Assembly: GCA_951812925.1 (NCBI GenBank)
Contig: OX638368.1
Location: forward strand, 19,159,187-19,223,186
Length of the DNA stretch: 64,000 nucleotides
From: Calliopum simillimum
Lineage: Eukaryota > Arthropoda > Insecta > Diptera > Lauxaniidae
Direction of reading: 5' to 3'
Positions 33,561 to 43,931 of the stretch are shown in pieces (the stretch's first letter is position 1; every line of letters begins with the position of its first letter). Position numbers and translations under genes: made by a program. The notes below the pieces were generated by a model. That model saw nothing but the letters and a program-made list of their open reading frames with translations. It was not told the origin of the DNA and searched no databases.

Positions 33561-36277
33561 TTACAGGCACCATGTACGATCATACATACATTTGCCGTGA
33601 TACCAGCGTGTCATCCACTGATTTTTCTCAGTCAAGTTTTGTACTTCTTGTTCTATATCAAAGTTCTCTGGATTAAGCTGAAATGCAGCACATGTTATTG
33701 TAGTTGACTTTAAATTTAAAAAATATTTAGGCTTACAATTGGTTTGGGGAATATACGTTTCATATCGGCACGATGTATATGCTCACGATATGCTTTTTCC
33801 AACATATAATATTCAGTTCCACTAATGCAAGGCAAACATAGTTTGCATATGTCTAAATTACATGATTTATCGCACTCGTTATGTGCGCAGATATTTATAT
33901 TTGTAGCTAAGTTCTTCTTCGAAGATATCATTCCTTCCAAATCATCAGCGCTAAAAGAAAAAAGGAAAAAACTTATTAGAAAAATGATAAACAGAGAGCA
34001 TGCAATGAGTTTTCAAATTCCGCATACAAAAGTACACTTAGATGAAATGATTCATACTTACCCTTCTTTTAATTTTGTTTTCTTTACCGGTGAACCAATA
34101 CCTAACAGATTTAACGCACTATATAAAACCTGTTCATATAACAGCGAGTTTGGTTTAAAACGCGCCGATGACAAATTTGGCGACATATTAGCCTCCATTA
34201 AATAAACGCGTAATTTATCATCGATAATCATATCAAAACGCATTAAATCAAAGAAATTATAAGGCGTCTTGTAAGACTTCAGCAAACTGCCAATATCCTT
34301 TTCTTTAGCGAGCACCGTGTGACGCACAATTTCCTCTACTTGTGGCCATATAACAGATGGATCCAACTTTTGATCACGCACATACGCATCGAATGCACCA
34401 CGCATACTACCGGAAAATTTCAAATAATATTTGCGCAACAATGGCACTTCCCAAGTGGGTAGATAATCATCACCAACCACATATTTTTCCACATTTTTCG
34501 CATCGAATGGATGATATTTAACGGCACAGTAACGAAAAATTATATCACCAGCATAAATGTAAATACGCAATGGATCCACAGAGGTAATGAGCACATAAAC
34601 ACCAAAATCAAATTTATAACCATCAACCAAAAATGGATTCTGTATAAATTCCTGTACAAAGGTATCACTTGCATTGAGATTAATCTCATGAATGAAACGA
34701 ATTTCTATGTTACGATGTGCATTATTTTTTGTTACAAAAAGTGCCTCTGGATGCATATGTGCATAGTACATAAAATCATTTTTCTGTGTTGGTAATTTAA
34801 ATGCTTTTGGTAGAAATGGCAGCGCTGTGGTAGATAATTCCACTTTATTTGTAATAAAACCACAACCGGGTAAATGGTTGGCTATTTGATGTGATTGTAA
34901 ATTTTTCATCATCTGTGGCATTTGTAGAAAGGGATAATTATGTGCCCATAAAAGGTCCCAATCATCTTTGATCGTTGTACGTTGATAACCGAAACGTTCC
35001 AGCACTTGCAACACATGTTGCAGATGATCTTCTGTTTTGCTGCTACCATATATAGCAAACTTTGGGCCAACGACCGTGTTAAGTGAACAGTTTTTCTTGA
35101 ATTGAAGTAAGGTTTCTAATCGTAAGTAATTAAAGAATCTACTACCAGCAAGTAGCCACAATTCCAAAGCAACAGCACAAACTAAAGTGGTAGCTATAAA
35201 TAAATAGTAATTGATAAATGATTCAGTAAGAACTTAAATATTACTCAGGAGGTGTTATAAAATAGGACGGTTCACTTCTTTTTAGAATTGATTATCATGA
35301 TTCGACAAATTATTAGATACACTGTACTAGTTGGAAATTCAGTGGTACGTTACTTTTTCTATAAGTAAAGGGTGTTTTTTTAAAGACTGATAGAACTTCA
35401 AATTATAAAAAATAACACAAAAAATTAAATTTTGATGAACATTTTTTTGTTATTTGTTTCAGTATACTCTAACAAATCATCATAAATAGACGCACGATTG
35501 AACAAAGCTACGAAATAGTCAGAATTTACATACTTTTGAAATCAGTCATCGATTCGTGAAACTTAAGTCGTTTTCATGATTATTATGGTGCACACAATCG
35601 CCCAAAATAATTTTCAAATGTTAAAGCCATGTATTGATCTTTGAAATAAAAAAAAATTCTGATTACCTACTATTTAATTTGTTGTGCTATTTTTTACAAT
35701 TTCTATCGGTCAACGAAATTAATCAAATTTTCTTTGAAAATCAGTAGTTGATTCGTGACAGTTTTAGACGACTTCGTGATTTTTATGACACACATAATCG
35801 TCCAATCGACCTTAATGGGCTATACTCTTTGCCAATTTTTTGCCTCCCGAACAAATTGACCCGGCCTACTATACACATAATCTGTCTGTTAAACACAGTA
35901 CTTACCCAAAAACAATAGCACAGCCCGTAACAAGTTGCCATTCGATTTGGGTAATTGTATCATGATTCTGGCTTCTGCGGTAGTCACTTTGTGTGAATTA
36001 GCATCTAACTGTGAAAATATTAACAATTAAAATAAATTTTCAACGTATAACTAAAATGCAATGAAATTCAAAATCTGGGTCAACCTTTGCCTGGAACTCA
36101 CTGCGTCTCTCATCCAATGAAGCATCCTCTTTCTTCTTAAAGTCGGGTATGCGTGATTTTTTAAATGAATCCCTAGAGTTGGTAAAAAGATGCAAGAAAA
36201 ATAAAAATTATGATCCACCTTGACAAAATAACTTACGATCTTCCGATTCGCCTGCCTCGTGGCACTTTGCGTAACAT
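33561..36277 (-). CDS. TTLL15: TTLL15-like tubulin tyrosine ligase-like protein, six coding exons
   Basis: Exons 36237-36277, 36085-36172, 35906-36008, 34062-35193, 33737-33950 and 33561-33677 join in frame at GT/AG sites to give 564 residues. The start is MLRKVPRGRRIG. A single membrane-spanning segment (about residues 68-93, LLRAVLLFL continuing ATTLVCAVALELW) precedes a TTL-type ATP-grasp domain. Typical parts are VQEFIQNPFLVDGYKFDFGV, YVLITSVDPLRIYIY and FDMIIDDKLRVYLMEANMSP, the last with the metal-binding Glu and Asn. The usual Arg of the KFD-x-R motif is Gly here. The last exon is Cys/Trp-rich (GKCMYDRTWC). TTLL enzymes add amino acids to tubulin tails; a membrane-anchored form with an altered motif may have a different target or be weak. 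A possible 5' untranslated exon boundary lies at 36358. Confidence 0.88.
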
Positions 36278-36359
36278 AATTGCTTTATTTTTAATTGAAA
36301 GTGAATTTACAAATCCTTTTGATCTTCACAAATTAATTTTCTGCTGCCGTCTGTTTCTC

Positions 36360-36584
36360 TAAATAATAAAAAGGGAATGAAAACATCACAAGTATAAAAG
36401 CTGCATATAACATGAATGTTTACACTGTGCAACATAAAATTTTGAATGATTCCTCTGTAACTTTAAACTTTGGTTGATATCCCAGACAAACGACAGCTCA
36501 AATATAGATTATAGACGTAATAATGTGAATATTTTTGTTGCATGATTTAGGCATTTTTTAAATATGTTCATATTTCATACACAT
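36360..36584. other. Upstream of the TTLL15-like gene
   Basis: AT-rich sequence that may hold the promoter; no TATA box or initiator can be assigned. Confidence 0.35.
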
Positions 36585-36970
36585 TCAGGCCTGTTCCGTA
36601 ATCCGCGTGGTTTCAATTACTTTTCACTTAGGAGGCTATTCGATGAAAATGGTGAGTCACACGATAAAATGTATAAGAATCTTTTTTGTGGAGAATTACA
36701 GGTGCTACAGATAATATTAATTTGTATTTATGAAAAAGAAACTGTTTCGGAAATATTCGATAAAGTCGAATTTTTCGACTTTTTGCGGTTTTGTAATAAT
36801 ATTTCCTAAACGGTTACTTTTTCGTTAATGCCAATCAGTGTCATTTGTAGAACCTGTAATTCCCCACAAAAAAATTTCTGATGCTTTTTGTCGTGTGACT
36901 CACTATTTTCATGAAAAAGCCTCCTAAATGAAAAGTAATTGAAACCACACGGATTACGGAACAGGCCTGA
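36585..36970. mobile_element. Foldback element 1
   Basis: Arms of about 115 bp (36585-36700 and 36853-36970) are inverted copies. The outer end reads tcaggcctgttccgtaatcc, followed by gtggtttcaattacttttca. About 150 bp of loop separate them. No coding capacity. Confidence 0.8.
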
Positions 36971-37107
36971 TTGACTAAAAGAAAATTTCCCAATTCAGGG
37001 TCCAAAAAATTCTTATTTGCTTTTCTGATGCTTAACTCACTATTAATCTTGTTTTTAATGCTTAAGTATTTTTTGGCCCCTGAATTGGGAAATTTTCTTT
37101 AGTCAAT
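36970..37107. mobile_element. Foldback element 2, directly adjoining
   Basis: attgactaaaagaaaatttc and then ccaattcaggg at the left are mirrored by ccctgaattgg and gaaattttctttagtcaat at the right (arms about 38 bp, loop about 55 bp). It shares its left boundary base with element 1. Confidence 0.75.
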
Positions 37108-37108
37108 A

Positions 37109-37514
37109 GCCGTGTTTCTTTTGACGCATATATATAATTAGCAAAATATTTGTATGAAGCGATAGTTGGCGATAGCAAACGTCGCTTATATCATAATTAA
37201 GGATAAAAGCCAGTGCTGCCCATCAAAGATGAGTATTTACCGATAAACTTCAACCAAAAATACAAAACAAATAAAAAATTTAAACAAAACGTCAATAAAA
37301 TTGATTGTAAAAAAAGGCAGAGCAAGTTAAAAGGTAAATAACATTTTGTTTGTTGACATTTATTTAATTTATGTTATTTTTAGTTTTCCGTCAGCTTTCA
37401 AATTTTCTAGAGTGCTGCCAAACTTTCGATTGTTTCTATTTAATTGTAGATGCGCGTTTTTTTTTTGTGATACATAAATAATTACATACATATACGCGTC
37501 AAAAGAAACACGGC
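37109..37514. mobile_element. MITE with TA target site, third in the row
   Basis: Inverted ends gccgtgtttcttttgacgc, flanked by TA at 37107-37108 and 37515-37516. The length is 406 bp. TA duplication suggests mobilisation by a Tc1/mariner-type transposase. Confidence 0.75.
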
Positions 37515-37534
37515 TAATGTCTATGAAAAATATA

Positions 37535-38040
37535 GGGTAAGGGAGGGAAATATGGACTACGTGGGTAATATGGACAACACGGTTATTTTCCATTTCATAC
37601 ATAGGATTTACCGTTATTCATGTTCAAACTTAACGCTAATACCTAAAGCTTATAATAGTGTAATTTTAGCATTCGGCGAAATCGCATGTTTCTGCAAAGT
37701 TGTTTTTTCTAAAAAAAAGATCAGTGATAATTTTTCTCTAGTGAGTATATTTCATTATTTCACTTTAAATACATCGCGTTTTTAAATAAATGGTTAATTA
37801 TATAAAGTTAGTGGATACTATTTATAATTTATTAGCACAAATTAGTTCATTAACCACAAGACTTTTTGATAAAAAACCACTTATTTCACCAGCACGTGCT
37901 GTGGGTAATATGGACCACCAAAGAAAAAAGCCTCAAAAACAAATGTATTTACCATCTTTTTCAGATGGGGAATCTAGCTGCAGATTTCATGACGATTCTG
38001 ATGGTCATTATTTGTAATTCGTTAACTACAAAGTAAAAAA
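37535..38040 (+). mobile_element. Truncated pogo-like element
   Basis: The left end TA-gggtaagggagggaaatat resembles the ends of the element at 20239-21060. Copies of gggtaatatggac occur at 37562 and 37904. Near the right, one frame reads RKKPQKQMYLPSFSDGESS and then HDDSDGHYL before a stop, resembling the basic-then-acidic tail of pogo-like transposases. No right inverted end remains; the Ty3/gypsy relic follows. Confidence 0.4.
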
Positions 38041-38090
38041 AGATGAAGAATGCTTATAATGTAATACCCTTTACTCAGAAGATCGCCGCG

Positions 38091-38142
38091 GCGGTCATAT
38101 ATAGTAATAATAGAGCTAGGCTATTGAGATTTGGTACAGATG
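38091..38142 (+). repeat. Fragment of the repeat at 48154-48205, inverted
   Basis: gcggtcatatatagtaataa, then tagag.taggctattga.at and ttggtacagatg, match the inverse of 48154-48205 and 55219-55270. A DINE-1-like fragment has been placed right before the gag remnant. Confidence 0.8.
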
Positions 38143-38146
38143 GCTT

Positions 38147-38791
38147 CGAAACAACATCCACTCATAACCTTTGGGATGACGATAGCGCATCAGCAGCGCT
38201 TATAGTCACTTTAAAAGGCGCAGCTGCAGAAGTATTGCTAACGGTTCCAGTGGCGGAGCAGAAAAATTACAAGGCGGTGATGGATGCCTTACAGCGAAAA
38301 TATGGCAGTGACCACATGAAACGGATTCACAGACTGGAGTTGAAAAGTCGTATCTAGAAATCTGGTGAGTCCTTGCAGGAGTATGCTGAACCGTTGGCAC
38401 ACCTCTCTTATCCTAACGAGTTAAGTGTCGTGGCTGAAAAATTCAAAATAGAGGCGTTTATTGACGGCATACATGACTCTGAGACAAAACGCGAGACAAT
38501 GAGGAGCCCGAAGACAACATTTAATGAAACAGTAACGGTTGCCCTCAGGAGACGATTGCATTGTCATGCCGCCGAACATTGAAAACTCGTCGGATGGAGG
38601 CTGAAAAGAAAAATTTATCGTTCACCAGCAGTAGCTTTAGGGGAAAATGCTATAATTGTGGTAAACAGGGACACATGGCACGTGACTGCCGATCAAGTCG
38701 TAAACGAGCTGCATCACGTTCACCAAGAAGAAAAATAGAAAAAAGAGTGAACGATGGCGAAAATGGTAACGAAGAGCAGTTGTTAAACTAA
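38147..38791 (+). pseudogene. Gag remnant with zinc knuckle
   Basis: The frame has WDDDSASAALIVTLKGAAAE and QRKYGSDHMKR, then an in-frame TAG (38355), then SGESLQEYAEPLAHLSYP in the same frame. After a frameshift near 38575 it ends in a CCHC knuckle, CYNCGKQGHMARDC, and a basic tail. In the intact family Gag forms the particle and the knuckle binds RNA. Confidence 0.85.
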
Positions 38792-38799
38792 AGAAAATG

Positions 38800-40691
38800 T
38801 CATTGCACCATCGGAAAGCCCGTGGAGTTCACCAGTCGTACTTGTCAAGAAAAAGGACGGAAGTATGCGATTATGTGTGAATTACAAGAAAATGAATGAC
38901 GTCACCAAAAAAGACAGCTACCCGTTACCCAGGATCGATGATGGACTTACAAAGTGGATATTGGCAGGTGGAAATTGATGACAAAGACAAGGAGAAAACT
39001 GCCTTTAGTATTGGGAATGGTCTATGGCAGTTCAACGTCATGCCGTTTGATCTTTGTAACGCTCCAGCTACGATCGAGCGGTTAATGGAACGAGTTCTCA
39101 AAGGACTACATTGGATAACTTGTTTAGTGTATCTCGATGACATAATTATCATGGGAAAATATTTCGATGACCACTTGAAAAACTTGGAGGAAATGTTTGA
39201 ACGCTTGGATGCAGCTGGACTAAAATTAAGTGCTCACCTTTCCAGCGTAAAGTCAAATACCTGGGACACAAGGTAACGTCAGAAGGAATGCACACAGATG
39301 AGGATAAAATAAAAGGTGTCAAAAATTGGCCACGACCATCTAATCTTCATGAGTTGCGAAGTTTTCTGAGTCTATGCACTTACTACATACGTTTTGTTCC
39401 TGGTTTTGCAAACGTCGCATCAATTGTTATGCGCCTTTTGAACGTTTTGCCTGAAGAAAAGTGGACAAATGAGGAGATACAACAGGACCAGCGCAGTGAT
39501 ACAGATTTGGCTACTATAATTAAGTATAAGGAGCTGGGTAGGAAATCGGCGTGGCAAGAAATCAAAGTTTGGAGTTGCATAATGGTTGCCTATACCGAAT
39601 ATGGGAAAGCGAGGATGGCAAAATTCGCTCAAAACTGTTGGTTATTCCAAAGGCAAAGTTTAAGGAAATAATCGAGGATTATCACAATGGATCGAGAGGT
39701 GGACATCTAGGCATAACAAAAACCACAGAGAAACTAAAGAAACGGTTTTATTGGGTTGGGTGCCAAGAAATAGTTGCTGACTGGATCCGCCGTTGTGATC
39801 AATTTGCGATTGCTAAAGGACCAAGACGACGAACTCGAGGAAAAATGCATCAGTATAACGTTGGAGCTCCCTTTGAGAGGATAGCCATGGATATAGCTGG
39901 ACCTTTTCCAATCAGTAATGCAGGAAATAAATACATCCCTGTGGTAATTGTTTACTTCAATATGTGGCCAAAAGTATAACCCATTCCCAATCAAGAAGCA
40001 AAAACAGTGGCAGACATTTTCATCAAAAATTGGATTTGTCGATATGGAGCTCCACTTGAGTTGCATTCCGTCCAAGGACAAAATTTTGAGTCGGCACTTT
40101 TTAAGGAGGTTTGTGACATGCTTGGAATACAGAAGACACGTACCACAGCATTGCATCCTCAGTCCGATGGCTTGGTCGAAAGGTTCAACCATACTCTAGA
40201 GGAGCATCTGAAAAAGGTTGTCGACAAAGGACAAAAAGATTGGGATGAGCATCTACCAAAGTTCCTTATGGCTTATCGTTCGTCGATACACGATACCACT
40301 ACAGTCACGCCAGCAAAAGCCATTTTTAAGCGTTGTCTCAAAAAGAGAAAAACTGGCTGATATACACGAGCTTATCAGGAGACGTACTCAATTGGCTAGC
40401 GACAAAATGAAAGCTCGATATGATTTGCGAGCAAATACTGAAGGGTTCAAAGAAGGTCAATTAGTGCTGCTACACAACCCACAACGAAATCGAGGCTTGT
40501 CTTCTAAATTACGGACTCATTGGGAGGGATCTTACCGGATCATCACAAGGATTAACGATGTTGTGTATCGAATCCAAAAATATACCGGTAACATAGCTAA
40601 ATTAAAAGTGGTACACATTGAAAGACTAGCGCCATATGGAGGCGACAGTGAATCTCTTGGGACGGACAAGTTTAAGAAGAAGGCAGTGTGA
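38800..40691 (+). pseudogene. Pol remnant: reverse transcriptase and integrase
   Basis: Reverse transcriptase parts: [28 protein letters not shown], and the active-site VYLDDIII; a frameshift lies between the first two. The RNase H domain is missing: the sequence jumps near 39460 from the connection region to the segment before integrase. Integrase retains GGHLGITKTTEKLKKRFYW, but a zinc-binding Cys is Phe (RRCDQFAIAKG). The core has AMDIAGPFP, then a stop at 39979, then HSVQGQNFES (second catalytic Asp replaced by Val) and SDGLVERFNHTLEEHL with the Glu kept. It ends at 40691. Confidence 0.87.
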
Positions 40692-40916
40692 CAAAAAAAT
40701 AAGCACAAATAAATGGAAACTTCACGAAAATACTTGACAGTTCGAGAAGTCAATAAAAACAGTGATGCCAAGTTTTATCGAGAAATTATTAGCGGAGGGA
40801 ATCAACGAGATGTTGCCAGATGTTTCGTTAATGCAATTCTAGAACGTTCATACAGGTATAAAAGGAAATTGTTATCCTTTGAACCACCCAATTCAACTGC
40901 AATGTTTAGTTCATAG
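40687..40916 (+). repeat. 3' LTR of the Ty3/gypsy element, truncated
   Basis: Begins tgtgacaaaaaaataag after a purine-rich tract and contains the TATA box at 40857-40864. The first about 180 bp match the solo LTR at 23159; after about 40870 the match stops. Confidence 0.75.
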
Positions 40917-40944
40917 GTTTACATACGATTTTCAAAAAAAAAAA

Positions 40945-41408
40945 CTTTGTTTGACGAACTTAGATCAGAGTAGTAGAGCAGAGTAGAGCAGCTTTTGAAA
41001 AATGCCATATTTTTAGAGCAGGCTAGAGTAGAGCAGAGAAGAAATTTCAAAAAACACAAATCAAGCAACTTAGATTAAACTAGCAAAAACTTAAAAATAT
41101 TTACATTTTTAAACGTTAAAAATAAAAAATAAACAACAGAATTGACGAAAAATTTTAAAAACATTTATTTTGCTTTGATTTTTCTTGTGACAATTTGCTG
41201 CTTTAACCTACTCCACATAAAAATCTAGAGCAGAAAAAAGCACGCAGAGCAGTTTAGAGCAGACTCATCGAACACTTTTTTGAGTAGAAAAGAGCAAGCT
41301 AGAGCAGTGAAAAGTTTCATCGAACACTAGAGCAGTGAAAAGTTTCATCGAACACTTTTGACTGCTCTAACTTGATCTAGAGTACTCTAGAGCTATCATC
41401 AAACAAAG
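40945..41408. mobile_element. MITE-like element rich in agagcag motifs
   Basis: ctttgtttgacgaactta at the left is mirrored by tatcatcaaacaaag at the right. The interior repeats tagagcaga/tagagcagt many times, and a 28-bp segment (gagcagtgaaaagtttcatc plus gaacac) is directly repeated at 41305 and 41333. The structure recalls the gagc-rich element at 3941-4385. Confidence 0.55.
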
Positions 41409-41803
41409 CAAAAAAGAAAAAATTTGGAAATGTTATCTTTCGTTCGACTATTCCTCAACTACTTTATAACTCCAATTTTGTAGTTTTGAGATAATTAAAT
41501 TTTAATATTTTTAAAAATTTTGAATTTACACCAGAGATGCACATGATGTCCACTCAAACGCTTCTACATATCTATTACCACCCACATTTCGTAAAAAGAG
41601 GTTAGAAAGACCCTTAAAACAAGATATAATGGGCCCAATTTCACAGTACGAGCTTAAGCTTTAGCTAAACCGTTAGTGTCGATTAGGCGGCCTAATTTAT
41701 ATTTATTTCCAATTTATATGTCGCAGCTGTCAAAATACAAAGATCTTGTATGGTTTGCGAGTTATGACCAGATTAAGTTTAAAATTTAGGGCGGTGCCAC
41801 ACC
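41409..41803. other. No gene; left flank of the duplication
   Basis: AT-rich DNA ending in a DINE-1-like ggcggtgccacaccct just before the duplicated unit. Confidence 0.5.
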
Positions 41804-42246
41804 CTCTCATGAGTATCCAGAAAGTTAAAACCCAGCTCGTTTTTCATTCAATGCCAATATCTATAATTATCCCGAGTTTCACTAAAATCCCTGCAGCCGT
41901 TTTCGAGAAAAAATTTTCCCACAGACATAAGTACAAAACAAAAAAACCTAAAAAACAAGCATACCATTTTAGCACGTATAAGAGAAGATTTAATCCTCTC
42001 TGTGAAGTTCTTTGAAATAGATACTAAGTAAGTAATACCCTAAATTAATTTTTTTGTTGGCACGTGTTAATAAAATTTCTATATGCTTTAATTTAATGTT
42101 TGTTAATCCACTACGCAATTCGACATTTGTATATTTTGCAGAATTTCGCAACACTTATGCAAATACTCATGTTAAATATATTTAAAACAAGCTGTGCAAG
42201 TACCACGTTTTATCGAAAAATTTTCTTTTAGCGTTAGCTCACGTAC

Positions 42247-42254
42247 TATAAAAG
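42247..42254 (+). promoter_or_regulatory. TATA box of the secreted-peptide gene
   Basis: tataaaag lies 28 bases before a cagtg initiator-like sequence (A at 42275) and 58 bases before the ATG, a good core promoter geometry. Confidence 0.65.
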
Positions 42255-42304
42255 GAACTGAGGTAATGAGTGCCAGTGTTACTTTTCTATTCAAAAAAAT
42301 AAAC

Positions 42305-42529
42305 ATGAAATATTTGTTAATATTTGCAGGGCTTTTGGCCCTTAACACCTATAATTGTACACATACGTGTACAACGACGGCAGGGCCGGTACCGACGTCA
42401 GAGCCGACGTCACCGGAACCGACGACGGAGCCGGAACCGACGGCAGAGGCGGAACTGACGGCCCTTGCAACTCAATCAACATTTATACCACTAAATTTCC
42501 CATGGACAAGGAGGGTATTTGATTTTTAA
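42305..42529 (+). CDS. Small secreted Pro/Thr/Glu-rich peptide, copy 1
   Basis: A 74-residue protein starts MKYLLIFAGLLALNTYNC, a clear signal peptide, then has a short Cys-containing stretch (CTHTC) and a Pro/Thr/Glu-rich segment with repeated EPT (PTSEPTSPEPTTEPEPTAEA). It ends in STFIPLNFPWTRRVFDF. The ATG is preceded by aaac and by a TATA box at the right distance; an aataaa lies at 42613-42618. The middle is sharply GC-rich (repeated ccgacg-type codons) in AT-rich surroundings, arguing for selection on coding sequence. I do not recognise the family. Mucin-like or seminal/salivary secreted peptides are possible by composition only. Only three Cys are present (two after likely cleavage). 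Confidence 0.7.
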   Translation: MKYLLIFAGLLALNTYNCTHTCTTTAGPVPTSEPTSPEPTTEPEPTAEAELTALATQSTFIPLNFPWTRRVFDF

Positions 42530-42957
42530 TAGTTACATTTACATATTTAAAAAGGTCAATTATCTATTATTGCAATGTCATAATGATCTTGACTTGGTGT
42601 TAAATCTTTAGTTAAATAAAATGGGAGAGTAACAGCAAAATCGCTCTCAGCAATAGATTTAACTACAAAATTTACTGGAACAAGATTTGGTCAAAAATTT
42701 GGCTAAAGTTTTTGCTGTCAAAAATTAAAAAACATAAATAAATAAATAAATGAAATAATTTTGTATTATGAGAATATACGTATGTATGTAATTTTATTTC
42801 TAGCAAAAGCCCATAACAAAGTTAGAAAAAAAATGAATTTTCAATACAACCATTTTATTTTCATTTTCACTGCATACCAAACAAAAACAACATTTAACAC
42901 ATAGAAAAATAGAAATAAGGCCTGTCTCCAGGCCCAATTCCATAAACGTCCAGTCGT

Positions 42958-43826
42958 CTACTTCAACTTCTTCTATGAACGCGAGTTGTTGATGTGTCCA
43001 CACTTTTTCTTGCGGCAATCGGTAGTTCTTGGATGCAAACGGACATAGCACTTATGGCATTTCGGCGTAATTGTTTTTTGTGCCAAAATTATACCACCAC
43101 GCAGACAAAGCACTAAAGGCTCCGATATATAGAAGGCAGCGCGTGCAACGCGCGAATTATAAGCTTTGACAGTTGATTTAAAAACATAGCTTCTTATGAA
43201 GAGTGATACATACAGAAAAGCGAACAACGCACGTTTATAAATAATGTTCGCAGTTGATAAAATAAATTAAAAAAGAAAAAAAATCAAAATGATGGAAAAA
43301 CGTATAAGCGAAGCGCAGGAACAAGTCTGGCTACATAATAAAGGCCATTCTGAGTGTATTTGAAAACGCGTTTATGCCCTTAAGTGCTAACTGCCATACC
43401 TAAATTGGAGCGTCAGGCGTTGCGTTATTTAACGTTACACAAAAGCGTCAAGCGCCATACCGAAATAAAGAGCGTTGCGTTGAAGTAGTTTGTTTGTCAA
43501 AATCATATTGTTGTTTCTTTTTTTACTTTTCTGCAGCTAACTTCACTCCATAACGCTTTGTCAAAATTGGAAATTCGAATAGCTGAGCGGTGAGCGTTGG
43601 CAATTTCGGTATGCGCCATACAAATTGTATGTACATGAGAAATTTTTGACAGTAAAATAACGCTGACGCTCCAATTTAGGTATGGCAGTCGATTTCTTTT
43701 GAATGTTATAATCGTATAGTGCGTCCATTTTCCAATTGCTTAACAGCGAAAATTAAACATTATTGATCTGGAGGGATACCTTCTTCATCTTGGATTTTTG
43801 CCTTGACATTTTCAATTGTATCGGAG
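42958..43826 (-). pseudogene. Ubiquitin-RpL40 pseudogene, copy 1, broken by a MITE
   Basis: Reading leftward from 43826: [20 protein letters not shown], a stop, then LIFAVKQLENGRT and, after a frameshift, DYNIQKKST, which is ubiquitin from about residue 20 to 66. The MITE at 43391-43688 interrupts at that point. After a further unrelated 245 bp the reading resumes with LVLCLRGG, the ubiquitin C-terminus, followed by RpL40: [28 protein letters not shown], an in-frame TAG, KKLK and the final stop at 42958. The zinc-binding Cys are kept. aataaa follows near 42855. It lacks introns and its 5' end, as a retrocopy would. Confidence 0.85.
43391..43688. mobile_element. MITE inside the ubiquitin pseudogene, copy 1
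   Basis: Inverted ends of about 40 bases: ctgccatacctaaattggag and then cgtcaggcg, mirrored at the right. An inner ggcgcatacc/gcgccatacc pair extends the symmetry. The length is 298 bp. No target duplication is evident. Confidence 0.75.
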
Positions 43827-43931
43827 GTATCCAAGGTATCCAAATTTAGGTTATTATTTGCTTTTTTTATTTTTTTAATTAATTTATTTTTTGGCATTTG
43901 ATTTATTTTGAAATTTTTTTACCCGCACACA

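Larger units (their letters stand above)
38147..40916 (+). mobile_element. Decayed Ty3/gypsy retrotransposon with 3' LTR
   Basis: In order: gag remnant, zinc knuckle, reverse transcriptase, integrase and the beginning of a 3' LTR. The 5' LTR, start of gag, protease and RNase H are missing. There is no envelope frame. Multiple stops and frameshifts make it inert. Confidence 0.88.

Noticed and set aside
33825..34205. A 126-codon plus-strand frame over the TTLL15-like gene
   Set aside because: It is antisense to exons 4 and 5, which have clear homology and splice sites.
38147..40916. Possible endogenous virus with envelope
   Set aside because: No envelope frame follows pol; the LTR begins directly after it, so it is an ordinary Ty3/gypsy retrotransposon relic.
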